Below, in pieces: positions 1 to 6,618 of a DNA stretch of 12,063 bases. The translations under genes and the position numbers were made by a program. The stretch is from an uncultured Dermabacteraceae bacterium (GTDB lineage Bacteria; Actinomycetota; Actinomycetes; Actinomycetales; Dermabacteraceae), in the NCBI GenBank assembly GCA_943913905.1, contig CALTZZ010000070.1:1-12063 (forward strand), read 5' to 3'. Under the pieces are notes generated by a model. It saw only the letters and a program-made list of their open reading frames with translations, was not told the DNA's origin and did not search any database. Positions within the stretch are counted from its first letter, which is position 1, and every line of letters begins with the position of its first letter.

Positions 1-1
1 G

Positions 2-814
2 GTCAAGAAGGTTGCTGCGCTGTCCGGGCGCTCGTCGCGTTCCAAGGAGAACGCATTTCGGCTCGAAGGGCCGCAAGCAGTGCGGTCACTTCTCGAACAC
101 TCACCCGAACACGCGCTATCGGTGTACGTGACGGCGTCGGCCGCACGTGCGCATCCGGAGATCCCCGAATTGGCGGTCGCCGCTGGTGTGAAGGCGCGCG
201 AGGTCGGCCCCGACGTCATCGAGGCGATGGTACGCGAGCAGGGGCAGCGGAGTGTCTCAAGCCCCCAAGGCGTGATTGCGGTTGCCCGCCCGGTGGATCG
301 CCCCTGGCACGATCTCGTGGCTGCTTTGCCGTCGGATGGAGCCGTCACTGTGGCAGTGTGCGAGCGTCTGCAGGACCCGGGTAACGCCGGCTTGGTTCTT
401 CGCACAGCTGATGCGGCCGGTGCCTCTGCGGTCTTCTTTGGAGAAGACTCGGCCGACGTCTTCGCACCGAAGGTTGTGCGCGCGAGCGCGGGAAGCGTGC
501 TGAGCGTCCCTTTGGCGCGTAAAGTCCCGGTTCTGGACCTACTTAACGCCTTGCATGAGCGGGGCATCCGTATTGCCGCGACGAGCCCGTACGGCGATTC
601 TGACCTTTTTGCTGCCCCGACCGCGGCACGCACTGCCTGGGTTTTTGGGAATGAAGCCCAGGGTTTGGAGGACACCACGATGAACGCGTGCGATTCGGTT
701 GTGCGCATCCCGCTGTTTGGGCGCGCCGAATCTTTGAACCTCGCGACTGCGGCAACACTGTGCCTTTTCGAATCGGCACGAGCTCACGGTGAGCGCGAGG
801 CGAGCGCACGGTGA
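2..814 (+). CDS. TrmH/SpoU-family RNA 2'-O-methyltransferase, 5'-truncated by window edge
   Basis: The reading frame is open from base 2, so the gene starts outside the window; the GTG at 80 is internal. The extra 26 codons read VKKVAALSGRSSRSKENAFR and then LEGPQA, the usual start of the substrate-binding region of TrmH-family enzymes (basic stretch, then F-x-LEGP). The SpoU SAM-binding trefoil-knot motifs follow in order, numbered from the codon at 80: NAGLVLRTADAAGA (about 102-115), VFGNEAQGL (188-196) and RIPLFGRAESLNLATAA (209-225). The family transfers a methyl group from S-adenosylmethionine to a ribose 2'-OH in rRNA or tRNA; the target nucleotide cannot be told from sequence. Actinobacteria commonly carry this gene between rplT and pheS. 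Its TGA overlaps the GTG of the next gene (GTGA, 811-814), suggesting translational coupling. Confidence 0.93.
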   Translation, partial: VKKVAALSGRSSRSKENAFRLEGPQAVRSLLEHSPEHALSVYVTASAARAHPEIPELAVAAGVKAREVGPDVIEAMVREQGQRSVSSPQGVIAVARPVDRPWHDLVAALPSDGAVTVAVCERLQDPGNAGLVLRTADAAGASAVFFGEDSADVFAPKVVRASAGSVLSVPLARKVPVLDLLNALHERGIRIAATSPYGDSDLFAAPTAARTAWVFGNEAQGLEDTTMNACDSVVRIPLFGRAESLNLATAATLCLFESARAHGEREASAR

Positions 815-2850
815 ACGGGTCTCGCGGAAAGACCGTGACGCGTACAGCGTCGGCCCTCATAACGCTTACTCTCGTCGTCGGTTTTATTGCCGGCTGCGTG
901 GGGCTTGTGGTGACCGGGGAACTGGGGGCGGGACTTGAGCCGGTCTATCTTCCGGCCCTGACGATCGCTGCGAAGGTCGCTGAATATCTGGCCCTCACCC
1001 TGGCGTTTGGGTACGTGTTCACTCTGACGTTGCTGCAGCCGGGAGCCGGCCGCACACGCGGGGATACGAGCCCTGCGCTCACACCTGAACAGCGGCGTCA
1101 GAGCTCCCGAGCATTCATATACACCGTCGTATTTGTGATGCTGCTCGGAGTGTCCACGTATAGCGCTTACGCGAACGCTACCGGCTCGCTTGACCCCGCC
1201 AATTTCGGATACTTCCTCTCCCGCACTGAACTGGGCACGATCTCCCTGTGCGCGGGATCGTTCGCGATAGCGTCGGCAGTCATCGGGGCATTCACTCGGC
1301 GCCTACTCGGTGCTGGGTGGCAGGGAGCATTGCTGACGCTCACCGTTGTAGCCCTCGGCTTCCTGGGGCACGCTGGGTCATCGCTCGACCACGCCAACGC
1401 CGTCAACGCGATGATCGTGCACCTCCTGGGGTTGGTGACCTGGCTGGGGCCCCTGGTCGTGATGGTGCTCGAATGGTCCCGCTCAACGGCTGCTCATGCG
1501 GCGACGATCGTGCGCCGCTACTCTCCGTGGGCGCTCTTCGCGATTCTCGCGCTCGCTTTCTCGGGGCTCGTCAACGCTCTCTTGCGTCTCGACTCAATCG
1601 CGGAGCTTGTCACTACCGGCTACGGCCAGCTCGTGACCGTAAAGCTGATTGGAACGTGCGCGATTGCGGCCCTCGGGTATGTGCAACGTGAACGCGTGGT
1701 GCGGGCCCTCCCGGTATCCTCCGCGAAGCAGTCGAGTACAGGGTCCGGCACCGATGCTGTCCCGGCCGACGTCGGCCCCCTGTTCTCGAAGCTGGCCCGC
1801 ACCGAGGCCACGATTGCTGCCCTGATCATTGGAGTCTCAGCCGCATTAGGACGCTCGGAGCCCCCGGTTCCGCAGTACACGCCTCCCGAGGAATATCGGG
1901 TGTTGTCGCTCGTCGGTTTCGAAGCTCCCACCGCTATCTTCGACGTCCCCACACTGTTCACCGAGTGGCAGATCGACTGGGTCTTTCTGGCCACGGCCCT
2001 GCTCTTCGCTGGGCTCTACCTTGCTGGAATGCGCAGGCTTCACAAGCGCGGCGACGCGTGGCCACTCCAACGTGCCGCGTTTTGGCTTGCTGGCTGCGCA
2101 GCATTCATCCTCGTCATGAATGCCGGCCCCGCTGCCTACGGCCGCGTTCGCTTCGATGCGCACATGGTTCAACACATGGCGCTCATGATCATCGTGCCGC
2201 CGCTGTGGGTCCTGGGGGCGCCGGTCACGCTCATCAGCCGTGCGGTTACCCCCCGAAACGATGGTTCCCGAGGAATCCGCGAATGGATCCTCGCTATTCT
2301 TCATTCGGGCTACGCCACTGTGGTTTCGAGCCCGCCGGTGGCCGGTTTCCTGTTCGCGGGATCTCTCGTCATCTTCTACTTCACGCCCCTGTTCACGTGG
2401 GCGATGTTCGAACACGCCGGTCACCTCATCATGACCATCCACTTCCTCCTGGCCGGATATTTGTTCGCCTGGGTGATCATTGGCATCGACCCGGCGCAAA
2501 AGCCGATCAACCCGGTGCTCAAACTCGTGACTCTGCTGGCTACCCTGAGCTTCCACGCCTTCTTCGGCATCGCCGTAGTGAGCGCCAGTTGGATTATCGG
2601 AGGCGACTGGTACTCCGCCCTACACATGTTTGGGCGCGAAGAACTGGAGTTCCTGCAGGTCCGCGGTGGGTCCATCATGTGGGGTGTGAGCGAAGTGCCG
2701 ACGGTGCTGTACGCCATTGCTGCCGCAGTTCTCTGGACCAAGAGCGATGAGCGCAAGGCCCGCCAGTACGATCGCAAGGCTGCCAAGGACGGTGACGCGG
2801 AACTTGCCGCCTACAACGAATACCTCAGGTCCATCCGCGACAACCACTAG
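811..2850 (+). CDS. CopD / CtaG (caa3-type) fusion: copper transport and cytochrome c oxidase assembly membrane protein
   Basis: A 679-residue polytopic membrane protein. The first part (about 10-345) is CopD-like, with helices carrying GHAGSSLDHA (186-195) and VHLLGLVTWLGPL (203-215), a CopD-type signature. The second part (about 380-645) matches caa3_CtaG: HMVQHMALMIIVPPLWVLGAP (451-471), FEHAGHLIMTIHFLLAGYLF (533-552) and a final GGSIMWGVSEVPT (619-631). The many membrane histidines (H187, H194, H204, H451, H455, H535, H538, H544, H582) are plausible copper ligands. This fusion is a known actinobacterial architecture, thought to move copper for cytochrome oxidase assembly or homeostasis. 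The family's aspartate just before the last GG motif (usually D-x-x-x-GG) appears to be replaced here (LQVRGGS). The GTG start overlaps the methyltransferase stop; the C-terminal tail of about 35 residues is charged and probably cytoplasmic. Confidence 0.9.
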   Translation: MNGSRGKTVTRTASALITLTLVVGFIAGCVGLVVTGELGAGLEPVYLPALTIAAKVAEYLALTLAFGYVFTLTLLQPGAGRTRGDTSPALTPEQRRQSSRAFIYTVVFVMLLGVSTYSAYANATGSLDPANFGYFLSRTELGTISLCAGSFAIASAVIGAFTRRLLGAGWQGALLTLTVVALGFLGHAGSSLDHANAVNAMIVHLLGLVTWLGPLVVMVLEWSRSTAAHAATIVRRYSPWALFAILALAFSGLVNALLRLDSIAELVTTGYGQLVTVKLIGTCAIAALGYVQRERVVRALPVSSAKQSSTGSGTDAVPADVGPLFSKLARTEATIAALIIGVSAALGRSEPPVPQYTPPEEYRVLSLVGFEAPTAIFDVPTLFTEWQIDWVFLATALLFAGLYLAGMRRLHKRGDAWPLQRAAFWLAGCAAFILVMNAGPAAYGRVRFDAHMVQHMALMIIVPPLWVLGAPVTLISRAVTPRNDGSRGIREWILAILHSGYATVVSSPPVAGFLFAGSLVIFYFTPLFTWAMFEHAGHLIMTIHFLLAGYLFAWVIIGIDPAQKPINPVLKLVTLLATLSFHAFFGIAVVSASWIIGGDWYSALHMFGREELEFLQVRGGSIMWGVSEVPTVLYAIAAAVLWTKSDERKARQYDRKAAKDGDAELAAYNEYLRSIRDNH

Positions 2851-2852
2851 CA

Positions 2853-2879
2853 GCGGGGCCGACGGACGTCAGACCCCGC
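2853..2879. terminator. possible bidirectional hairpin between convergent genes
   Basis: GCGGGG (2853-2858) and CCCCGC (2874-2879) form a 6-bp stem with a 15-nt loop in the short gap between the CopD/CtaG stop and the convergent regulator stop, running into the last codons of the regulator. There is no U-tract, so terminator activity is uncertain. Confidence 0.25.
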
Positions 2880-3561
2880 CTGGCTCCTGATCCAACAAGC
2901 GAGCGCTCACCAAACCCCACTCCACGCCCCGAACAACGAGCTGCACCCGGTCGCGTGCACCCAACCGGGTGCACAGCTTCGAGAGATACGACTTTACGCT
3001 CGACTCAGACAAGAACAGTTGCGCCGCAATCTCGCGATTGCTGAGCCCACCGGCGAGAAGACGCAGTACGTCCATTTCGCGCGGCGGAACTTGAAGGTCG
3101 GGAACAGTCGATTCGGGGCCAGACTCGGACCCTGGTGTGGGATCGCGCCGCACGTTCTCCACGAGAAGATCCACGATCGACGGCGACAGCACTCGAGTGT
3201 CTGCCATGACCTCGCGGATCGCATCCATGATGTCTTCCGGTGGAGCATCCTTGACTAAATAGCCGTTTGCGCCGGCTCGAAGTGCCGGAACCACCCAGTC
3301 CATCGCCGAAAAAGTAGTGAGGGCGAGGCACCGTGTGGCGAGCTTTCGACGCGTGACTTCTGCAATGACGTCCACGCCGGAAAGACCGGGCATATCCAGG
3401 TCCGTTAGCAGCACGTCGGGTGTCGTATCCACAACCTGTGCAAGGGCATCCTCGCCATTCCCGGCGGCTCCCACGAGCTCGATATCGGCGGCGTCGGCGA
3501 TGAACTCCTGTAAGGCACGACGGATTATCGGCTGATCATCGGCAATCACCACGGAAACCAT
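2869..3561 (-). CDS. NarL/FixJ-family DNA-binding response regulator
   Basis: A 230-residue two-domain regulator. The N-terminal receiver (about 1-120) has the acidic pair D8/D9, phospho-acceptor D54 in LLTDLDMPGLSG, T82 and the conserved lysine K104 in GYLVKD. A linker of about 35 residues rich in S, P and E leads to a LuxR-type helix-turn-helix (about 157-220), with PPREMDVLRLLAGGLSNREI and SESSVKSYLSKLCTRLGARD. Receivers of this type are phosphorylated by HisKA_3 kinases, and such a kinase is encoded at 7662-8927, at the other end of the same block. The gene diverges from the peptide and ABC genes and its start faces a 171-bp control region containing an inverted repeat. The ATG is preceded by AGGA at suitable spacing. 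I infer that it controls the divergent operon, itself, or both. Confidence 0.93.
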   Translation of the reverse strand: MVSVVIADDQPIIRRALQEFIADAADIELVGAAGNGEDALAQVVDTTPDVLLTDLDMPGLSGVDVIAEVTRRKLATRCLALTTFSAMDWVVPALRAGANGYLVKDAPPEDIMDAIREVMADTRVLSPSIVDLLVENVRRDPTPGSESGPESTVPDLQVPPREMDVLRLLAGGLSNREIAAQLFLSESSVKSYLSKLCTRLGARDRVQLVVRGVEWGLVSARLLDQEPGGV

Positions 3562-3610
3562 GTATTCATCCTACTGAGCTCAATCCTGCGCGTCTTTCGC
3601 TGGCTCAAAG

Positions 3611-3644
3611 TCCGTACGAACACTGTCCAAAAGGACAGTACGGA
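3611..3644. promoter_or_regulatory. nested inverted repeat, candidate operator in divergent control region
   Basis: The inner dyad is ACTGTCC-AAAA-GGACAGT (3622-3639), a perfect 7-bp inverted repeat with a 4-nt spacer. A second perfect repeat encloses it: TCCGTAC (3611-3617) and GTACGGA (3638-3644). It lies 50 bp upstream of the response regulator start and about 90 bp upstream of the first peptide start. NarL-type regulators bind as dimers to dyads of this size, so autoregulation or operon control by the adjacent regulator is the simplest reading. This is an inference; an RNA hairpin cannot be excluded. Confidence 0.5.
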
Positions 3645-3720
3645 TGTGGGTAGTGCCCGTGAGTTGCTCGTTCTTACCGTGGAGACGAGCCGGAAAAAGG
3701 CTCATATCCACTCTGATTCG

Positions 3721-3726
3721 AAAGGA
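3721..3726 (+). promoter_or_regulatory. ribosome binding site of the 88-aa peptide gene
   Basis: AAAGGA sits six bases before the ATG at 3733 and decides the start. The in-frame GTG at 3646 would begin in the flank of the inverted repeat and has no comparable site. Confidence 0.7.
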
Positions 3727-3732
3727 TTCATC

Positions 3733-3999
3733 ATGACCGTAGTCCAGGGCCTCGAGCGCAAGGGCATCGAAACCAAGACAGACGTACAGTCGACCCTCAT
3801 GCCTGAGCTCAAGGCACGTTTCGACGATGCGATCGTTCGTTACGACGCGTGGTTCATCGTTTTTGTAGCAGTCATCCTCGCCCTCGGCGCGACTCTCCTC
3901 GCAGGCATGGCCGTATGGTGCGTCACCAACCAGAAGGGCAAGTTCACCGGCCACTGGAAGTGGGAGAACGGCGTCAGCGTCTCCATGGAGTGTGCCTGA
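3733..3999 (+). CDS. 88-aa single-pass membrane peptide, candidate precursor peptide
   Basis: I do not recognise a named family. The start is the ATG at 3733 with AAAGGA six bases upstream. The protein has a charged, soluble N-terminus (1-37, including ERKGIETKTD and LKARFDDAIVRYD), one strongly hydrophobic helix (about 38-62, from AWFIVFVAVILAL to AGMAVW), and a short aromatic, basic tail, CVTNQKGKFTGHWKWENG, then VSVSMECA (63-88). C63 lies at the membrane edge and C87 one residue from the end, so the tail could close as a 25-residue disulfide loop. It is the first gene of a run that continues with an ABC transporter and a membrane metalloprotease, as expected for a peptide precursor. Alternatives are a small regulatory or immunity subunit of the transporter. 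A structured spacer of about 80 nt separates it from the ATPase gene. Confidence 0.72.
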   Translation: MTVVQGLERKGIETKTDVQSTLMPELKARFDDAIVRYDAWFIVFVAVILALGATLLAGMAVWCVTNQKGKFTGHWKWENGVSVSMECA

Positions 4000-4062
4000 G
4001 GCGTAGCTCTTTTACCCTTGCGCGCGGCTACGCCTCACACTGGTGCGGGGCGTAGCCGCCCC
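3997..4062 (+). promoter_or_regulatory. three-arm competing RNA hairpin between peptide and ABC genes
   Basis: Arm A (3997-4007, TGAGGCGTAGC, including the peptide stop codon) is perfectly complementary over 11 bp to arm B (4027-4037, GCTACGCCTCA), with a 19-nt loop. Arm C (4049-4056) repeats the 8-mer GGCGTAGC of arm A, so B can pair with A or C but not both. Arm C also sits in its own hairpin, GGGGCG-TAGC-CGCCCC (4047-4062), which ends four bases before the ATPase ribosome binding site at 4067-4072. Such a layout fits an RNA processing site, partial terminator or translation switch giving more peptide than transporter. There is no U-tract, so simple intrinsic termination is less likely. Confidence 0.55.
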
Positions 4063-4078
4063 TGACGAAAGGCCCGGA

Positions 4079-4795
4079 ATGGTTCTGGATATTTCGCACG
4101 TGTCTTTTGGCTACACGCCGACGACCGAAGTGCTCCGTAGTGTCACCCTGTCGCTGGGCCGCGGCGAAATCGTGGGGCTGATTGGCCCGAACGGATCAGG
4201 GAAATCCACCCTCATCCGCTGTATGTGCGATCTACTCAAAATTCGTAGCGGAACGATCACCATCGCTGGATCGCCTCACACCGCGATCGATGCCAAGACC
4301 GCCGCGATTCTGCTAGCCAGCAACGACGACATCCCTGAGTTCCTCACCGGCAAGGAATTCGTGGACCTCAACCACCGCATGTACGGAGTTCCGCACGATC
4401 CAGCGGTAACAGCCGAGTTGTTTCGGCGCTACGCGATGGAACATCGCGAGAACGCGCTGATCGAAGACTATTCGCACGGCATGCGGAAAAAGCTGCAGCT
4501 CGTGACTGCGTTGAGCCTCCGTCGGCCACTGACGATCATCGATGAGACTCTGAACGGGGTAGATCTCGATTCGTTGTTCCGGGCTGAAGACGACATTCGT
4601 GGACTGGCCAAACACGGAAGCGCGCTTGTATGCAGCCACGATTTTCGGTTCCTTGAAGCGATCTGCGACCGGATCGTGGTGATTGAGAGCGGAGACATCA
4701 TTCATGATGCTTCTGTGCCGCGCATCGTGGAGGAACACGGGGGAGTAGCGAACCTCGCGCGGGCGGTCCTGCAGGAAGCGGGTGCGTGGACGTGA
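4079..4795 (+). CDS. ABC transporter ATP-binding protein
   Basis: A 238-residue single nucleotide-binding domain, normal length for the family. Walker A is GPNGSGKST (36-44), the signature loop is the divergent YSHGM (131-135), Walker B runs into LTIIDETLNGVD (151-162) with catalytic E156, and the H-loop is H187 in VCSHD. The usual Q-loop glutamine is not obvious (SNDDIP, 81-86). The start is the ATG at 4079, six bases after GAAAGG (4067-4072); the longer frame from GTG 4043 would begin inside the hairpin region. It resembles ATPases that pair with separate multi-spanning ABC-2-type permeases in peptide export, immunity and antibiotic-resistance systems. The next gene encodes such a permease and starts just inside this gene's 3' end, so the two probably form one transporter. 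The substrate is unknown; the neighbouring peptide is the leading candidate. Confidence 0.92.
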   Translation: MVLDISHVSFGYTPTTEVLRSVTLSLGRGEIVGLIGPNGSGKSTLIRCMCDLLKIRSGTITIAGSPHTAIDAKTAAILLASNDDIPEFLTGKEFVDLNHRMYGVPHDPAVTAELFRRYAMEHRENALIEDYSHGMRKKLQLVTALSLRRPLTIIDETLNGVDLDSLFRAEDDIRGLAKHGSALVCSHDFRFLEAICDRIVVIESGDIIHDASVPRIVEEHGGVANLARAVLQEAGAWT

Positions 4796-6318
4796 GGATG
4801 CCACATGTTGCTTTGCTCGTCCGCTTCTACATTACGTTCGTCATCCGTCGTGTTCTGAGCCGGGGGATCTTGAGCTCTCCGGCTGCACGGCTAGGGGTCG
4901 GTACCATTGTCGTTGCCACGCTAGGGCTCCTGACGGCGATTTCATATGCGTTCCTTTCACGAACTGCGGGAGACACTGAAGTGCTCTCACTTCTGTTGAA
5001 TCTTTCGAGCCTGAGTGCAGTGCTGTGGGTTTTCGTGGCTTTCATCTTCACGAAAGTGCTGTTCTTGAAATCGGAGCAGATGCTCTCGCTCACGTTTCAT
5101 CTTCCTATCACCGGGCGTGAGCGGGCTGTTGCTCTTCTGGTGTGGGAAGCGCTCATGGTGTTGACCGTCGTGGCGGTCTTGTTCACGTCCAGCGTGGTTC
5201 CGATGGTCCTGTTGCATGGCGCATCAGCGATCGTTCCCATCGTGTGGGCGCTCGTGTTCCCGGTGGTGACGGCCTACGTTGCTTTGAACGCCGCGTATAT
5301 GGCCGCGTTGCGTGTGCTGGGGTTGATCGGTCTTGAACGGTCGCGCACTGTCATTCTGCTTGTGGTCGTGTCGGCTGCGGCGGCCCTCTATTACGGTCGT
5401 GTCACTGAGGACACGGTCGCGATTGCGAATGCCTACGGGCAGGGGCGCGCAACCTGGAGTCTTCCACTCGCGTACACGTATCTTGCTCAGGAATTTGGGT
5501 GGCACGTGAGCATTGGGGCTTTCCTCATCTCTCTGATTGCCCTGGTGTGGGCGTTGATCGCGCTGGCGCCGCACACGTACGTGCCGTCTCAACGGCACGT
5601 CCCGTTTCCACTGGGGTTTGTGGCTCGTATTCCGCGGGTGGGGCCGCAGCTCGCTATGCATGTGCGCAGCACCGAGTGGGTTCTGGCGGCGTTCCTTGCA
5701 CTGGTGCTGGGCACCGTCTGCGTGGTGACGGGCCTCGCCCCGGCGCCAGCCGCGTGTGGGCTCCTCGTGTTGAACGGACTCGGCGCCTATGCGGCCACCT
5801 CCCGGTGCCGGTGGATTCATCCGCCCGCCGCGAAGACGGGCGGCCTCGGTGCCTATGTGGCGTTGGTGGGGGCTCAGGCGCTGGCGGCCACGCCGATCAT
5901 TGTGCTGCTGACCGGGGCCGCATGCGCGGCGGGGGCCGACGTCTCTTCGCAACTCATTGCTGCCGCGGGAGTGTACGTGGGCATCGTGGTTGTCACTGCC
6001 GTGGGGGTGCTTTTCCCGCCGGAGCAAGACAACCCATTCTCGATGGCGGTAGGCGTGTCCGTGGTGGTTGCCATGGCGGTTCTCGCTGTGCTTGCCACGT
6101 CAGCGCTTGCACTCGAAGGGCCAGTCTTGGTGGGGAGCGGCGTGCTTGCCCTCCTCATCATCGTCTTAGTTTCTATCGCAGGGATGTCTATCAACGATCA
6201 AAGGAGTCGCTATGAAGAAAGCAATCAGCGTGGGAATGGCCGCGTTGACAGCTCTGATCATCACGCTCGTGGTGACGGTCGGGGCCGTGCTATTCGCCAT
6301 GTTCAGCACAACTGGTGA
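4786..6318 (+). CDS. polytopic ABC transporter permease
   Basis: A 510-residue very hydrophobic protein with roughly a dozen transmembrane helices by eye, suited as membrane partner of the preceding ATPase. After the first helices comes SEQMLSLTFHLPITGRERAV, like the cytoplasmic segment of ABC-2-type permeases that contacts the ATPase. Possible starts are GTG 4786 (AGGAAG at 4773-4778, 7-nt spacer), GTG 4792 (GTGA overlap with the ATPase stop) and ATG 4798; I chose 4786 for its ribosome site. The C-terminus is odd: after the last helix (ending near IAGMS) about 45 hydrophilic residues rich in R, H, D, G and N follow, most encoded within the next gene in another frame (107-bp overlap). This tail is either real and unselected or the result of a lost earlier stop or frameshift. 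Direction of transport is not shown by sequence. Confidence 0.85.
   Translation: MDVRMPHVALLVRFYITFVIRRVLSRGILSSPAARLGVGTIVVATLGLLTAISYAFLSRTAGDTEVLSLLLNLSSLSAVLWVFVAFIFTKVLFLKSEQMLSLTFHLPITGRERAVALLVWEALMVLTVVAVLFTSSVVPMVLLHGASAIVPIVWALVFPVVTAYVALNAAYMAALRVLGLIGLERSRTVILLVVVSAAAALYYGRVTEDTVAIANAYGQGRATWSLPLAYTYLAQEFGWHVSIGAFLISLIALVWALIALAPHTYVPSQRHVPFPLGFVARIPRVGPQLAMHVRSTEWVLAAFLALVLGTVCVVTGLAPAPAACGLLVLNGLGAYAATSRCRWIHPPAAKTGGLGAYVALVGAQALAATPIIVLLTGAACAAGADVSSQLIAAAGVYVGIVVVTAVGVLFPPEQDNPFSMAVGVSVVVAMAVLAVLATSALALEGPVLVGSGVLALLIIVLVSIAGMSINDQRSRYEESNQRGNGRVDSSDHHARGDGRGRAIRHVQHNW
6200..6206 (+). promoter_or_regulatory. ribosome binding site inside the permease gene
   Basis: A strong AAAGGAG, five bases before ATG 6212, supports the start of the overlapping two-helix protein gene despite its lying within the permease frame. 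Confidence 0.75.
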
Positions 6319-6616
6319 CCGAGAGCGGACGGAAGCTCTGTTCGGGGGCGTATTTTTCGAGACTGTGCCGAAGCCAGCAGGGGGAGTCAAAGCAACCATG
6401 GGGGTCGGCGACCCGGTGGTCATTGCTCTGATCTTCGCGGTGTTGTTCGTGTTCTGCCTGCTCGTGGCTTTGTTTCTTCGCAAACTTAGTGCGTATAAGA
6501 CATCGCTGAAAGCTCAGCGCGCCGGTGGTGGGACGAGCGATGGTGACAGTGCTGTTCAGCAGGGGGCCGCGCCTCATGTTCGCCTTGATGGCCATGGTGT
6601 CAGGGAGCGAGCCTGA
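6212..6616 (+). CDS. small two-helix membrane protein of unknown function
   Basis: A 134-residue protein I cannot assign. It starts MKKAISVGMAALTALIITLV with a first helix (about 5-31), then a loop of about 40 residues (STTGDRERTEALFGGVFFET to GVG), a second helix (about 68-92, VVIALIFAVLFVFCLLVALF), and a basic, then G/S/D-rich tail of about 40 residues. The basic MKK start could also be a signal anchor; the expected topology is both ends inside with the loop outside. The start is well supported by AAAGGAG five bases upstream, although its first 107 bp overlap the permease frame. Its place between the permease and the membrane protease, with a two-base gap to the latter, suggests an accessory role such as transporter subunit, immunity protein or protease partner. 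That role is inferred from context only. Confidence 0.75.
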   Translation: MKKAISVGMAALTALIITLVVTVGAVLFAMFSTTGDRERTEALFGGVFFETVPKPAGGVKATMGVGDPVVIALIFAVLFVFCLLVALFLRKLSAYKTSLKAQRAGGGTSDGDSAVQQGAAPHVRLDGHGVRERA

Positions 6617-6618
6617 CC

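Noticed and set aside
1846..2556. Long minus-strand frame opposite CopD/CtaG
   Set aside because: Hydrophilic R/E/H/D-rich translation with no motif, fully antisense to a well-supported membrane protein gene.
3687..3703. Small hairpin GAGCC-N7-GGCTC in the peptide 5' UTR
   Set aside because: A 5-bp stem is expected by chance at this GC content and has no supporting context.
3646..3999. Longer 117-codon form of the first peptide from GTG 3646
   Set aside because: It would start in the flank of the nested inverted repeat without a ribosome site; ATG 3733 has AAAGGA at six bases and gives a sensible membrane peptide.
4043..4078. Upstream GTG start for the ABC ATPase
   Set aside because: It lies inside the hairpin region and adds 12 residues unlike the family; ATG 4079 has GAAAGG at ideal spacing and begins directly with the first beta strand.
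5224..6027. 267-codon minus-strand frame opposite the ABC permease
   Set aside because: Arg/His/Gln-rich composition typical of antisense reading in GC-rich DNA; no start signal or domain.
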